NCBI GenBank assembly: GCA_963680875.1
Contig: OY804588.1
Coordinates: 77,896,829-77,960,828, forward strand
Direction: 5' to 3'
DNA length: 64,000 nt
Source: Bathymodiolus brooksi
Taxonomy: Eukaryota; Mollusca; Bivalvia; Mytilida; Modiolidae
How positions within the stretch are numbered: the stretch's first letter is position 1; each line of letters opens with the position of its first letter. Below are positions 32,801-62,994 of this stretch, one piece after another. The position numbers and the translations under genes were made by a program. Below the pieces are notes generated by a model. That model was given only the letters and a program-made list of their open reading frames with translations, ran no database searches and was not told the DNA's origin.

Positions 32801-34282
32801 TGAATAAATTTTCATATTTCCCTCACCAACATGCAATAGATGTATAACATTGCATAGAATTGGAATATTAAATAGAAAGGTAGAAGATACCAGGATAATT
32901 TTTTTAATTCAGTATACAGTAGTCCCCGTATTATTAGGCCACTCCCACCAAAGGCCACAGTGCTCTGAGATAGCCCACTTTTTCATTGCAGAAGGGGAGC
33001 CTGAAAAAGGGAGACATGTGGCCCTCCATGACTGCTAGCTTGGACCACATGATCCCCTTCTTATTGATTTTGAAATATTAGGAAGTTTGGTGCAGGAACT
33101 GCTTACCCTTCTGGAGTACCTGAGTTCACCCTCGGTTTTTAGTGGGGTTCGTGTTACTCGATCTTTAGTTTTCTGTGTAATGTTTTGTAGATCATTGTTT
33201 GTTCTATTGGCCATTGTGTTGTCTGTCCTTCGAATTAAAGATTTCGATGACTACTTTGGTATCTTCTACCTCTTCTTATAAATTTGTATTTCAGCTCTCA
33301 TTGGTATGGTGTAAGTTTGTAAATGTACCAGATATAGCTCATATGGAAGCTTGGCCAATGGAAAACAAGTAAGATGAAGATATTATTATTTTAAGAATGT
33401 GGATAGAAGAAATGAAAAACCAAAAAATATCGCACCATCAGTACTGTTCCAAAATCTAACTGATTAATCATAGAAACAGAGGCAAGACACACTCATGGGT
33501 CAAAAGTATTTCCCCACCGAGATATTTCACTATATATTTCATATAAAACCACTTATTTTCATAACATTTTCATGAAGTCATTCCTTAGCCGAATTTCATG
33601 AAATTTTCACCTTTAATAGTAGAATTATTAGTTTATTTTAATATCTTCATGTAATTTTTTCGAACTTTTATTTACAAGCATTTATGATTTAAACACAAAT
33701 GTAAATTTTTGACGTCACAATTTTATGATTATATAGTAAGATTTGGTGAAAAAATTAAACTTTGTTTTTAAATCAATTCTTAAGGGAAAGTAGAAATAAA
33801 ATTATTTGAAAATTATACAAAGAAACTATATTTATTTCTGAATTTAATGCTGAAAATTTCATGAAAATCAGATAAGGAATGACTTCAAGAGAATGTTTTG
33901 AAAATACATGGTTGTATATGAAATATATAGGGAAATACTTTTGGCCCGTGAGTGTAGATTCTCCTAACATACATGACTGCTGACTTTCCTGACTTGATAC
34001 AGGCACCTCAATAAAATATGTCCGAGTTAAACTAGAAATATTCAATATAGATTCATTGAGTTAGGGGAAAGGGGGGATGGCAGTGGACGTCACCCAGCAA
34101 GGTGAAAAATTCCAATGCAAATCATAAATGGTCTTGTTGATGGAAATTAAATTATCATTGATGTAGATAAATTTTGTAAAAATAATATATATATATATAT
34201 TATTTCTTTATTTTACAGATTAACAGTGGGCTTGTGTGGAGAAGGATTGTCTATATTTGACGTGGAGATAAATAAAAAATGA
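2731..34282 (+). CDS. WDR6: WDR6, WD40-repeat tRNA 2'-O-methylation cofactor (24 coding exons)
   Basis: Spliced CDS: 2731-2806, 4225-4329, 7161-7291, 10515-10626, 11939-12096, 13859-14098, 16607-16669, 17418-17465, 18503-18610, 18961-19022, 19345-19496, 19985-20103, 21470-21658, 22357-22515, 23382-23459, 24509-24688, 25336-25393, 26684-26755, 27375-27762, 29582-30087, 30950-31084 (or up to 31294), 31933-32027, 33295-33368, 34219-34282. All junctions are GT/AG and phases close to 1123 residues, close to the vertebrate length of about 1120. Family hallmarks seen: [98 protein letters not shown] and a final [15 protein letters not shown]6 (yeast Trm734/Rtt10) is known to partner the FTSJ1/Trm7 methyltransferase for position 34 of some tRNAs; the function here is inferred from similarity. 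Many splice junctions are tandemly duplicated. Confidence 0.95.
3245..3575 (+). mobile_element. SINE type 3, head missing
   Basis: Type 3 family: tRNA-like head (ggtggtgtaatggttagc, then gtgggttcgagcccc), a body with gcagcattaaggagaaagag and gtttcagtgagctagcacta, and a tail ending ggcattaaacaacaatcact plus cactcactc. This copy starts in the body and ends in cgctcactcattcc. Confidence 0.7.
3603..4245 (+). repeat. 55-bp array of the exon 2 acceptor, 12 copies
   Basis: Each unit holds ttttaag/gttgtggagat plus the following exon-like bases and about 34 bp of intron. The AG recurs at 3613, 3668, 3729, 3784, 3839, 3894, 3949 (degraded), 4004, 4059, 4114, 4169 and 4224; the last is the true acceptor. 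Decoys read [10 protein letters not shown] or [10 protein letters not shown] then TAA. Confidence 0.95.
4225..4329 (+). CDS. WDR6: WDR6 coding exon 2
   Basis: Encodes [14 protein letters not shown] and on to [10 protein letters not shown] (residues 26-60). Acceptor ttttaag/g, donor g/gtaata, phase 1 at both ends. The exon is an island between two arrays: its own acceptor and first 20 or so bases are repeated 11 times upstream, and a 52-bp array begins 24 bp after its donor. Confidence 0.92.
4353..6653. repeat. 52-bp tandem array, about 44 copies
   Basis: Unit contains ctgtcagagaaaaccgaagg, tgcaatcaagaatagataat and ccatagaactaa. Copies differ by a few substitutions (ccat/ccgt/ctgt) and small deletions. 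It starts 24 bp after the exon 2 donor and fills most of the intron. Confidence 0.97.
7063..7215 (+). repeat. Duplicated exon 3 acceptor, 2 copies about 76 bp apart
   Basis: Acceptor-like attgatag/gtaaccatggtg at 7084 precedes the true attgacag/gtaaccatggtg at 7160; the copy runs through gagaag and cttgtattgttaa, with a small indel in gagaagagaatc versus gagaagaaatc. Confidence 0.9.
7161..7291 (+). CDS. WDR6: WDR6 coding exon 3
   Basis: Encodes [20 protein letters not shown] through [13 protein letters not shown] (residues 61-104); the DWIWDA block is a WDR6 signature. Acceptor ttattgacag, donor c/gtttgt, phase 1 in and 0 out. A decoy copy of the acceptor and exon start lies 76 bp upstream. 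Confidence 0.93.
7341..7530 (+). repeat. Tandem tRNA-like SINE heads, three units
   Basis: Units begin gaaccacatctgtggtgtaa at 7341, 7409 and 7481 and carry a B-box-like gtggattcaagcccaggt. They resemble only the head of SINE type 3, repeated without its body. The third is cut by the LINE fragment that follows. Confidence 0.75.
7530..8150 (-). mobile_element. 5'-truncated LINE fragment, reverse-transcriptase C-terminus
   Basis: The minus strand from 8150 to 7863 encodes [20 protein letters not shown] then [20 protein letters not shown], the Cys/His zinc-binding tail typical of non-LTR retrotransposon ORF2, ending near 7863. An AT-rich 3' region reaches 7530. No catalytic reverse-transcriptase motifs are present; it is a dead remnant. 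Confidence 0.8.
8151..9835. repeat. 60-bp satellite, 28 copies in perfect register
   Basis: Unit contains tttatattgcctgtatacta, tattaacattttagtactgg and ctgtatataaacattgatca. No indel in 28 units; variation sits mainly in one hexamer (aacatt, aacgtt, aatatt, aacata, gacata) plus two units with ttcatattac. It lies in the intron before WDR6 exon 4. Confidence 0.98.
10024..10209. mobile_element. MITE-like element M1 with perfect 16-bp terminal inverted repeats
   Basis: Left end atacagtcaaacctgc at 10024-10039 is the exact reverse complement of gcaggtttgactgtat at 10194-10209. The inside has short gaggt / acctctt repeats and no ORF. Relatives are at 39901-40081 and 45277-45455. Confidence 0.85.
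10278..10376 (+). mobile_element. tRNA-derived SINE head (tRNA-like pseudogene)
   Basis: gcggatgtggtcgaatggtc resembles an A box and gtgagttcaaatcccgtcga a B box, but the 5' end gcggatg has no pairing partner at the 3' end, so no acceptor stem forms. Best read as a SINE head rather than a working tRNA gene. Confidence 0.6.
10515..10626 (+). CDS. WDR6: WDR6 coding exon 4
   Basis: Encodes [20 protein letters not shown] then [17 protein letters not shown] (residues 105-141). Acceptor ttatgcag, donor aaca/gtatat, phase 1 out. The donor is inferred from the phase required by exon 5. Confidence 0.88.
10738..10985 (-). mobile_element. SINE type 1, near full length
   Basis: Runs from atggtgtttaacaccatttt to ccatacgatcacgacag-like bases; the tRNA-like head is at the right-hand end. 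Confidence 0.8.
11528..11690 (+). mobile_element. SINE type 1, head missing
   Basis: Retains tactcgatacaacattatgt through gttaaacaccataaatc; the B box and upstream are absent. Confidence 0.75.
11939..12096 (+). CDS. WDR6: WDR6 coding exon 5
   Basis: Encodes [32 protein letters not shown] and ends MHRFKGHQ (residues 142-194), matching the AGAVSNQLLVW block of vertebrate WDR6. Acceptor ttaataag is weak in pyrimidines; donor caccag/gtataa. Confidence 0.9.
12097..13164. other. WDR6 intron after exon 5: nothing recognised
   Basis: AT-rich intron with no repeat family, ORF or RNA gene that I can support. Confidence 0.5.
13165..13400 (+). mobile_element. SINE type 3, near complete
   Basis: Starts catctgtggtgtaatgcttg, carries gcggtagatcatgggttct and ends ggcattaaacaataatcact with cactcactc. 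Confidence 0.75.
13859..14098 (+). CDS. WDR6: WDR6 coding exon 6
   Basis: Encodes [29 protein letters not shown], then [12 protein letters not shown] and MISIGE (residues 195-274), a complete WD repeat plus the start of the next. Phase 0 at both ends. The exon end and donor are duplicated 88 bp downstream. Confidence 0.95.
14048..14234 (+). repeat. Duplicated exon 6 donor, 2 copies
   Basis: gatattaacttgt through gataagtattggagag/gtaat occurs with the true donor after 14098 and again with a donor after 14186. Read-through past the first donor meets TAG after four codons, so the second copy is not usable in frame. Confidence 0.9.
14366..14457. repeat. Foldback element with arms of about 34 bp
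   Basis: tcttccgctacctgatagga and onward is mirrored by a right arm ending ccactggtagcggaaga, separated by about 25 bp. Confidence 0.8.
14525..16332 (+). mobile_element. 5'-truncated LINE with broken ORF2 end
   Basis: In frame from 14582 it reads [45 protein letters not shown], then [16 protein letters not shown] and [12 protein letters not shown], the thumb and post-RT region of a non-LTR retrotransposon. One in-frame TAA at 14780 and a frameshift near 15160 break it. From 15141 it continues ([40 protein letters not shown]) with a zinc-binding CxxC...HxxxxC tail, stop at 16071. AATAAA then an A-run near 16303-16330 looks like its 3' end. Catalytic RT motifs are missing, so it is inactive. 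Confidence 0.88.
16607..16669 (+). CDS. WDR6: WDR6 coding exon 7
   Basis: Encodes [20 protein letters not shown] plus K (residues 275-295). Acceptor atttcag, donor aag/gtattt, phase 0 both ends. Confidence 0.93.
16670..17417. other. WDR6 intron after exon 7: nothing recognised
   Basis: AT-rich, no supported feature. Confidence 0.5.
17418..17465 (+). CDS. WDR6: WDR6 coding exon 8
   Basis: A 48-bp exon encoding [16 protein letters not shown] (residues 296-311). Acceptor attgtag, consensus donor ttt/gtaagt. Confidence 0.9.
17798..17870 (+). mobile_element. SINE type 1 head fragment
   Basis: gtcacagtgatcgtatggga and atgcaatcagttcttatcac match the head only. Confidence 0.6.
17917..18172 (+). 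mobile_element. SINE type 1, near full length
   Basis: Clear head ggccgtgatcgtatggtagt, B-box region gtgagttcaaatcttgatca and tail ggcattaaacaccatcaagc. Confidence 0.82.
18180..18300 (+). mobile_element. SINE type 1, 3' fragment
   Basis: Second, degraded tail directly after the previous copy, ending ggcattcaacaccaataatt. Confidence 0.6.
18503..18610 (+). CDS. WDR6: WDR6 coding exon 9
   Basis: Encodes [16 protein letters not shown] and ends SLPFPEKD (residues 312-347), the WD repeat aligning with the TGGDDSGIRLW block. Acceptor atatcag, donor gat/gtgagt. Confidence 0.94.
18655..18835 (-). mobile_element. SINE type 3, 5' part
   Basis: Head reads right to left: ggtggtgtcatggttagcat with gtggttcgaatccca. 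Confidence 0.7.
18961..19022 (+). CDS. WDR6: WDR6 coding exon 10
   Basis: Encodes [20 protein letters not shown] (residues 348-368, last codon split). Acceptor tttttttcag, donor gg/gtaagt, phase 2 out. Confidence 0.92.
19150..19275 (-). mobile_element. SINE type 1, 3' fragment
   Basis: Tail and body only (tttatggtgtttaatgccac through gtcactgacaaactttatcc). Confidence 0.7.
19345..19496 (+). CDS. WDR6: WDR6 coding exon 11
   Basis: Encodes [20 protein letters not shown] through [15 protein letters not shown] (residues 368-418). Phase 1 out at aaacag/gtatgc. The last 40 or so bases plus this donor are repeated seven more times downstream with 63-bp spacing; only the first donor avoids an in-frame TGA. 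Confidence 0.92.
19460..19980 (+). repeat. 63-bp array of the exon 11 donor, 8 copies
   Basis: Unit spans exon-like aaaggaacacttcgtattat, then aaatgaaacag/gtatgct and gacctagaatccatttt. Donors follow 19496 (true), 19559, 19622, 19685, 19748, 19811, 19874 and 19937, spaced exactly 63 bp. Every copy carries TGA four codons after the junction in the exon frame. Confidence 0.96.
19985..20103 (+). CDS. WDR6: WDR6 coding exon 12
   Basis: Encodes [20 protein letters not shown], then [17 protein letters not shown] (residues 419-458). Acceptor gtattttag, consensus donor att/gtaagt. It begins 48 bp after the last 63-bp donor copy. Confidence 0.92.
20200..20565 (-). mobile_element. SINE type 3, full length
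   Basis: Best copy: tail gagtgagtgattgttgttta at the left, head with ggtgtaatggttagcgtgct and cgtgggttcgagccccgacc at the right. Confidence 0.85.
20566..21290. other. WDR6 intron before exon 13: nothing recognised
   Basis: AT-rich, no supported feature outside the acceptor array that follows. Confidence 0.5.
21280..21500 (+). repeat. 44-bp array of the exon 13 acceptor, 5 copies
   Basis: Unit is tttttttcag/aatttttatt plus atcatgtgactagagagaat. AG ends at 21294, 21338, 21382, 21426 and 21469 (true). Because 44 is not a multiple of three, starts at the two most distal decoys run into TGA within one unit. Confidence 0.95.
21470..21658 (+). CDS. WDR6: WDR6 coding exon 13
   Basis: Encodes [34 protein letters not shown] and [18 protein letters not shown] (residues 459-521); KQRW and CGDR are conserved WDR6 blocks. 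Four decoy acceptors with the exon start lie just upstream. Confidence 0.94.
22072..22214 (-). mobile_element. MITE-like element M2 (partial)
   Basis: Right end cggtttagacaggtttcact and internal aggttaaattaacaaagatt match the fuller copy at 45462-45630 in reverse. Confidence 0.65.
22357..22515 (+). CDS. WDR6: WDR6 coding exon 14
   Basis: Encodes [33 protein letters not shown] and LTLLNSNR (residues 522-574). Acceptor tattttcag, donor agg/gtaagg. The exon end with its donor recurs in degraded form near 22777-22816. Confidence 0.94.
22690..22870 (+). repeat. Degraded duplicate of exon 14 end and donor
   Basis: gatcagcttgcactactcag, then tagtaacagg/gtaagg near 22815 matches the exon 14 end at 22485-22520; flanking tgtagaattgaattttcatg is also duplicated (about 22711 and 22837). 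Confidence 0.85.
23095..23330. mobile_element. Dispersed repeat F
   Basis: Begins cccctcaccaacgaagttgc and includes gtccgtccttccgtaacatc and tcaatggattttgaccaaac. An inverted copy at 35385-35608 shares both ends. Confidence 0.75.
23382..23459 (+). CDS. WDR6: WDR6 coding exon 15
   Basis: Encodes [20 protein letters not shown] then IYGFQS (residues 575-600). Acceptor gcattgtag; donor tca/gtaggt is chosen because a donor four bases later would create a stop across the junction. Confidence 0.88.
23541..23800 (-). mobile_element. SINE type 1, full length
   Basis: Best copy of the family: tail at left (ggtttatggtgtttaatgcc), B box as gggttcgaactcacaac, head ctaccatgcgatcacgacca at right. Confidence 0.85.
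23940..24130 (+). mobile_element. SINE type 1, degenerate
   Basis: Recognisable caccaccaaagtttttgagt, ccaataaaactgccagtcat and actgaaatgttgtt pieces. Confidence 0.55.
24509..24688 (+). CDS. WDR6: WDR6 coding exon 16
   Basis: Encodes [31 protein letters not shown] and ends LLTNQVMIK (residues 601-660); the CGGGHR motif is a WDR6 hallmark. Donor aaa/gtaagt. Confidence 0.95.
24725..25082 (+). mobile_element. SINE type 3, full length
   Basis: Head catcgatggtgcaatagtta with gtagatcgtgggttc, ends ggcattaaacagcaacctgt and a cactcactcactcactcact run. Confidence 0.85.
25336..25393 (+). CDS. WDR6: WDR6 coding exon 17
   Basis: Encodes [19 protein letters not shown] (residues 661-679), matching the LHGREITCVK block. 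Acceptor ttttacag, donor cag/gtagac, phase 1 out. Confidence 0.92.
25394..25929. other. WDR6 intron after exon 17, first part: nothing recognised
   Basis: AT-rich with short ORFs lacking family similarity. Confidence 0.5.
25935..26115 (+). mobile_element. Dispersed repeat resembling the 28840-29400 element
   Basis: Starts ggggcatgaggttttaccca with tgtccgtttgtccgtccat, the same kind of opening as the larger element downstream; runs into the 27-bp array. Confidence 0.5.
26116..26563 (+). repeat. 27-bp tandem array, 16 copies, open in one frame
   Basis: Unit gagttatgctcctgtttact plus ttagctg. As 27 is a multiple of three, it creates a 175-codon open frame (26037-26564) of hydrophobic GVMLLFTLA repeats. 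The frame is intronic and looks like a by-product of the array. Confidence 0.95.
26684..26755 (+). CDS. WDR6: WDR6 coding exon 18
   Basis: Encodes [20 protein letters not shown] then SNLT (residues 680-703). Acceptor ctttttag; donor t/gtatcc is non-consensus after position 4 but is the one that keeps phase with exon 19. Confidence 0.88.
27093..27348 (+). mobile_element. SINE type 1, full length
   Basis: Head gtcgtcgtggtcatgatcgt, tail ggcattaaacatcataacac. It ends 27 bp before the exon 19 acceptor. Confidence 0.83.
27375..27762 (+). CDS. WDR6: WDR6 coding exon 19
   Basis: Encodes [44 protein letters not shown] and ACSDGYV (residues 704-833). Phase 2 out at gtgag/gtaggt. The last 30 bases and donor are duplicated 64 bp downstream with a better consensus (ag/gtaaga), but reading through to that copy meets TAG at once. 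Confidence 0.94.
27715..27840 (+). repeat. Duplicated exon 19 donor, 2 copies 64 bp apart
   Basis: atcatttgtatgttttagga and gttatgtgag/gtaggt is followed by a copy ending gttatgtgag/gtaaga at 27826. Confidence 0.92.
28186..28476. mobile_element. Foldback/MITE with arms of about 90 bp
   Basis: Left arm tgtacgtcataattggaagc through attgtaaggataacattaaa is mirrored by the right arm ending ggcttccaattatgatgtac; loop of about 100 bp, no ORF. Confidence 0.85.
28550..28602 (-). mobile_element. SINE type 1 tail fragment
   Basis: ttatggtgttcaacgccact and caacaatatttcagttatat only. Confidence 0.65.
28835..29400 (+). mobile_element. Dispersed element with three internal repeats of about 170 bp
   Basis: Opens with a ccccccgctccc / gggaggggggta hairpin and ctgtccttccatccgtcc. 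Units containing caactattgatggcagaaat and tgatatttggtcacaagc start near 28910, 29085 and 29250. Ends agtgagcattagctcacagt, another hairpin. No ORF. Confidence 0.75.
29582..30087 (+). CDS. WDR6: WDR6 coding exon 20
   Basis: Largest exon. Encodes [37 protein letters not shown], then a polar acidic linker ([18 protein letters not shown]) and [15 protein letters not shown] (residues 833-1001). The linker looks longer than the matching stretch of vertebrate WDR6 as I recall it. Donor g/gtgaga, phase 1. Confidence 0.94.
30305..30560 (+). mobile_element. SINE type 3, degenerate, with an internal duplication
   Basis: Recognisable ttggtgctgtaatgattagt head and gttttagtgagct body; the stretch from gtatatacaaatggtgtaac to tgttgttttagtgag is present twice. 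Confidence 0.55.
30950..31294 (+). CDS. WDR6: WDR6 coding exon 21 with six in-frame alternative donors
   Basis: Encodes [20 protein letters not shown], then SAHAAQITG at the exon end. The first donor (after 31084) gives the length expected for the family. Five further copies of a 42-bp unit ([14 protein letters not shown]) follow, each ending acag/gtaa, at 31126, 31168, 31210, 31252 and 31294. All are open and in the same phase, so any donor would give a viable frame with 0 to 5 extra 14-residue units. Which donor is used cannot be told from sequence. Confidence 0.85.
31042..31300 (+). repeat. 42-bp coding minisatellite across the exon 21 donor, 6 copies
   Basis: Unit is tgtcaagagttatctgccca plus tgctgctcaaataacag/gtaaa. 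Donors after 31084, 31126, 31168, 31210, 31252 and 31294, exactly 42 bp apart, all in the same phase. Confidence 0.96.
31332..31580 (-). mobile_element. SINE type 1, full length
   Basis: Tail tcatggtttttaacgccact, B box aaggttcgaacccactac, head ccaactaccatacgaccaag. Confidence 0.82.
31933..32027 (+). CDS. WDR6: WDR6 coding exon 22
   Basis: Encodes [20 protein letters not shown] then [11 protein letters not shown], the last canonical WD repeat, with SxDQR conserved. Acceptor ttttcacag, donor agg/gtaaga. Confidence 0.94.
32028..32709. other. WDR6 intron after exon 22, first part
   Basis: No gene. A locally GC-richer block (about 32515-32600, gtctcgcgggttttcccgcc) may be part of a dispersed element with the foldback that follows; not resolved. 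Confidence 0.4.
32710..32834. repeat. Foldback element with arms of about 52 bp
   Basis: gaaatatgaaaatttattca in the left arm pairs with tgaataaattttcatatttc in the right arm; loop ctccacgggcattgccctca. Confidence 0.85.
33085..33282 (+). mobile_element. Dispersed repeat G
   Basis: Contains gcaggaactgcttacccttc, gtttttagtggggttcgtgt and ctttggtatcttctacctct. Ends 13 bp before the exon 23 acceptor. Confidence 0.75.
33295..33368 (+). CDS. WDR6: WDR6 coding exon 23
   Basis: Encodes [20 protein letters not shown] then PMEN; VPDxAxMxxWP is conserved near the end of WDR6. Acceptor gtatttcag, donor aa/gtaaga, phase 2. Confidence 0.93.
33369..34218. other. Last WDR6 intron: nothing certain
   Basis: AT-rich. 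A stretch around 33500-33950 holds a long imperfect inverted repeat (aaagtatttccc near 33504 against gggaaatacttttgg near 33930) suggesting a foldback element of about 450 bp. Confidence 0.45.
34219..34282 (+). CDS. WDR6: WDR6 coding exon 24 and stop
   Basis: Encodes [21 protein letters not shown] and TGA at 34280-34282. Acceptor ttattttacag after an (at) run. The ending matches the GGQGLEVY block that closes vertebrate WDR6. Confidence 0.94.
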
Positions 34283-34369
34283 ATTTTGTACAAATTGTTT
34301 TATACTGGACCAGTTGATTTTTGAAAGAGTGATAATAAGTTTACTGCTTCAAACAATACATAATCAATA

Positions 34370-34375
34370 ATTAAA
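34370..34375 (+). terminator. Candidate WDR6 polyadenylation signal ATTAAA
   Basis: First hexamer resembling a poly(A) signal at a sensible distance (about 88 bp) after the stop. An AATAAA also overlaps the stop codon at 34271-34276 but would leave almost no 3' UTR. No transcript evidence. Confidence 0.3.
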
Positions 34376-34384
34376 TTCAGGGTA

Positions 34385-34575
34385 ATGGTTGTGGTGTTTA
34401 ACGCCACTTTCAACAATATATCAGTTATATCATGGCAGTCAGTTTTATTGGTGGAGGAAACCACTGACCTGCCGCAAGTCACTGACAAACTTTATCATAT
34501 AATGTTGTATAAGAGTACACCTCGCCTGAACCAGATTCAATCTCATGTAAGTGGTGATAGGCACTAATTGGTAGA
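34385..34575 (-). mobile_element. SINE type 1, head incomplete
   Basis: Tail tggtgtttaacgccactttc to gtggtgataggcactaattg, about 100 bp after the WDR6 stop. Confidence 0.75.
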
Positions 34576-34619
34576 CACAAACCTGTACTTCTTCCCCTTT
34601 TTCATAACTTAATCACTGG

Positions 34620-35345
34620 AGTAACATGACTGGTGTCACAAATGGAGGAGGAACTGCTTACTCTTCTGGAGCACCCGAGTTTGCTCCCGTTTTTTTAATC
34701 ATCTTAGTGGAATTAGTGTTGTCATATTACATATTTTCACATTTTAGTTCTGTTATGATTTCTGCGTATAAATGATGTTTGATTTGTCTTGACTCCCATT
34801 TATTTGATAGGTTCAAGTTTTATTTATTTACATATACTGGTGTCCTACACTATTTCTATATCAGATGATGTTTGTGTCGTTTTAACAGTAACACAACCGG
34901 TGCCACATGTTGAACAGGACCTGCTTACCCTTCTGCAGCACCGCAGTTCGCCCCTGCTTTTTACTCGTCTTCGTGGAATTACATGTCTTTACATTTTTAG
35001 TTCTTTGTTATGATTTCCACATAAAAACGATGTTCGAATCGTCTCGACTCCCATTTGTTCATGTTTTATTTAAGTTATTTTTATTTATTTACATATACTG
35101 GTGTCAAATACGATTTCCATATCAGATGATGTTTGTGTCGTGTAACTAATACAACAGGTGTCATATGTGGAGCAGGAACTGCTAACCCCTCCGGAGCACC
35201 TGGGTTCATTCCTGGTTTTTAGTGGGGTTCCTGTTGCTGGATCTTTAGTTTTCTGTGTAATGATTTGTAGATTGTTGTTTGGCCATTGTATTGTCTGTCC
35301 TTTGATTCATGACTTCTGACTCAGTTTGGCATCTTCAAACTTTTC
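34620..35345 (+). mobile_element. Dispersed repeat G, three copies in a row
   Basis: Copies carry gaggaactgcttactcttct (34650), gacctgcttacccttctgca (34918) and gcaggaactgctaacccctc (35173), joined by atttacatatactggtgtc-like linkers. Confidence 0.7.
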
Positions 35346-35384
35346 TTACAGCTATTTATTTAATGTTTAAGGATACAATGTTAA

Positions 35385-35608
35385 CAAGGGCAATGCAAAG
35401 CATGGCAAATCCCCTCGCCTAATAATTTGACCAGGTGACCTTGAAAATCAATAGGGTTCCAGATTCTCTTAAAGACTAAGTATGTACCACGTTTGGTCAA
35501 AATCCATTGAAGGATGTTGATTCTAGAGTGTTCACAAGGATGTTACGGAAGGACGGATGGTAGTGTTACTATATCCCTTCGTAACTTCGTTGGCGAGGGG
35601 ATAATAAA
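35385..35608. mobile_element. Dispersed repeat F, inverted copy
   Basis: Reverse-complement counterpart of 23095-23330, ending cttcgttggcgaggggataa. Confidence 0.75.
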
Positions 35609-35609
35609 C

Positions 35610-35978
35610 CAGAGGCTCGCTGCTCACTATGGTTGGTTTTAATGCACTTTTTAGTTTCAAATTTATGGAAGTTTCTGAGACATATAAAATGAGTTTTGTA
35701 AATTGGCTAATCAGAAAAAGAATTGTCTGTGGAAGCCATGTTATTAGCTAAATCATGACGAGATGAGGAATTTTGTAAAAAAAACTTTTAAACATCATTT
35801 CTGCAAAGCTTGGTTCTAATTAGCACAATAGTTTCAGAGAACATTTTTTTTTGGTATATTGGCAAATCAGAAAAAAAGAAATGCCATGCTTTTTGTTTGT
35901 CTAATCAAAAATTAAATGATGGATGAACAACATACACTAATATAAGTGATGGCAAAAGCTCACATGACCCTTTTTGGT
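35610..35978. mobile_element. Dispersed repeat E copy
   Basis: Begins agaggctcgctgctcacta, has atcagaaaaagaattgtctg and ends gatggcaaaagctcacatga. Family E copies begin with an agaggctc block and end in (aa)agctcac. Confidence 0.65.
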
Positions 35979-36719
35979 TAGGTAAGTTAACAAAAATACA
36001 CATGCTATTGAGTGTTGAATAAACTTTATTTTTATAATGTCAGAAAATGTTCTGTCCAATGAGAGGAAGAGATGACTTCTTCATTATATAACAAATATGT
36101 TACACCATGGTCAATGATGGGTTATGGTTTTGATTTTTAATAAAATTTAGGAACGAGCAATAACACTCATCTGTCATTAGAAGATTACTTTAATCTTTTA
36201 ATTAATTTATCTAACAATTCATTGACATTAAATTTCAATAACTTAAGGTAATTTATAGCAGATCACCTTCTAGATTACACGTTTCAATTGGTATTGAGAA
36301 AGGAGTTTAAAAAAACTGTACGAGAAAACTCTTCTCTTGAATGAATTCACCTGTAAACAAAGACTATTGTATTCAATCAATAGACGGGTTCCTTTAGCAG
36401 TTTTTATAAATCCTTTCTCAATATCACTTGAAACATGAGTAAATCAGACATGGCATCTGAAATAAATAGAATGGAATGTTGTTATATTACTAAAGGTCAG
36501 TAGTTGTTTAAAAAAAAAACATATTTGGAAAATGGGTGAAAAATAATGATGAATTTCTTAATGATAAAAATAATCCTTTTAACAACCTTTCTAAAATCCA
36601 GTATAAATAAAAAATATAATTTGACAATAAAATCATCATTTTAGTCTTTAGTACACATAGATAAATCTGTAAATGGCACATCACACTAACTCTAACACCT
36701 GTAAAAATAAATAAAGGTT

Positions 36720-36935
36720 AGGGGTTATGGTGTTTAACTCCACTTTCAACAATATTTCAGTTTTATTGGTGGAGGAAACCGGAGAAATCCACCAAACTGC
36801 TGCAAGTCACTGACAAACTTTATCACATAATGTTGTATCGCCTGAGTGGGATTCGAACTCACAACGTTAGTGGTGATAGGTACTGATTGCATAGGTAAAT
36901 CCAACTAGCATGCGATCACGACCACAACGGCCCTT
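36720..36935 (-). mobile_element. SINE type 1, shortened body
   Basis: Tail ttatggtgtttaactccact, B box gggattcgaactcacaac, head gcatgcgatcacgaccacaa. Lies between the two genes. Confidence 0.78.
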
Positions 36936-37143
36936 GTAAAAAAATAAATGTCATGACATTTGTGTACATGTAATGTATGTTGCTTTTTTTAACACAGAAC
37001 CACTCAAATCGGTTTTGATTGTATATATTGTCCCATACGTGTAGAAAAGGTATGAAATTGAGCAAATAATAGATGTTCCACATTAACTCTGTTGTAATGG
37101 AATAACAATTGAATAAGTCAAGGCATGACTATACCAATAATAA

Positions 37144-37149
37144 TTTATT
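37144..37149 (-). terminator. Candidate COP1 polyadenylation signal AATAAA
   Basis: TTTATT on the + strand, about 100 bp beyond the COP1 stop. No transcript evidence. Confidence 0.4.
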
Positions 37150-37248
37150 ATAAAGGTTATAATTAAACAATTGTGTGTTTGCTATTAACAGTCTCAATGT
37201 TATTAGTGGATAGGTATGATGGAAAAATTATTTCTTTTTCATCACCCA

Positions 37249-61902
<24,654 letters not shown>

Positions 61903-62990
61903 AATGTGCAAATGAAATGTTACATGTTGGATTTAAATATTCTCCATTGCATCCATTACGAGATCGCAACTATTGCATTCATGAAATGTGCATTGTTACT
62001 ATTTTGAACCGCTTTGTATGCAAAATGTGCACGGAGAACAACAAACGGAAATCGTTCTGAATGTTTTGATTATTCTGCGCATGTCGGTGAATCTCACATT
62101 CCAAAGTCCTTATGTCGTTACAAAAATTAGTTAAATCTCCCATACGGTACATATGCCCATTATTTACTTATATCGTCTATAAAATATATATTTTATGATG
62201 ATTAGATGTTTTAAAAATGATAATAAAGAAATTTAAAAATAATTTATTTTTATTTATTAAGGACATAAGCGATCAGTGGGAAAACATGAATGAGGCAAAA
62301 GTTGAAACGGGTGCTCAGGTGCATATAACTAAACTACTAACGTAACTGTCACAACACTGATAATTTAGACTGTAAAAATAAATATTCTAACATAACCTCC
62401 TTTTTTCGCTTTGTTAACAAACGAGTGAGTTATCTACATTTGGGCAGTTTAAAAAAAATGACTCCCAACAAAAAAAAAATCACAGAAAAAAAATGTTGCT
62501 TTAAATTTGATTTTCTCTGTCATTTCTTATTGCATATACATTCTAGTTTCTGAAATTAGCTGGAACAGGCAAATAACTAAAGAAATATTATATATATATT
62601 TATTAACTAGTAACACAGAAAATTAATAATAACATAACAATAACATACTGACTTTTTTACTGTATTCCTTAAGTTATTTTCTCAATGACTCATAAATACC
62701 AATTATTTTGGCAAGAAACAAATATATGAACATAATTGATTATTTAAGTGCCATTGGTTTCAGTGTGATTGTGAATTTTTTTTTAAATAGCATTTTAGGT
62801 CTGTTTGGTCCATTTTTTTCCAGAAGGCATGAAAAAAGTTCTTATATCAGAAAAAAGTCCTAATTGTTTATGAAAAAAAATGTCATTTGATCAAATCCAA
62901 ATGAATAAAGTTTATGCATACCAAAAATTAGACTGATTGCGTAGTTATTTTTTAAGTAAATATATATATATACATGCAAGCTCTCTTGAG
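61903..62990. other. Upstream of COP1: presumed 5' UTR and promoter, not resolved
   Basis: About 200 bp immediately upstream is less AT-rich (acggaaatcgttctgaatgt, ctgcgcatgtcggtgaatct) and could be the promoter; the remainder is AT-rich with A-runs and no ORF. Confidence 0.35.
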
Positions 62991-62994
62991 CACA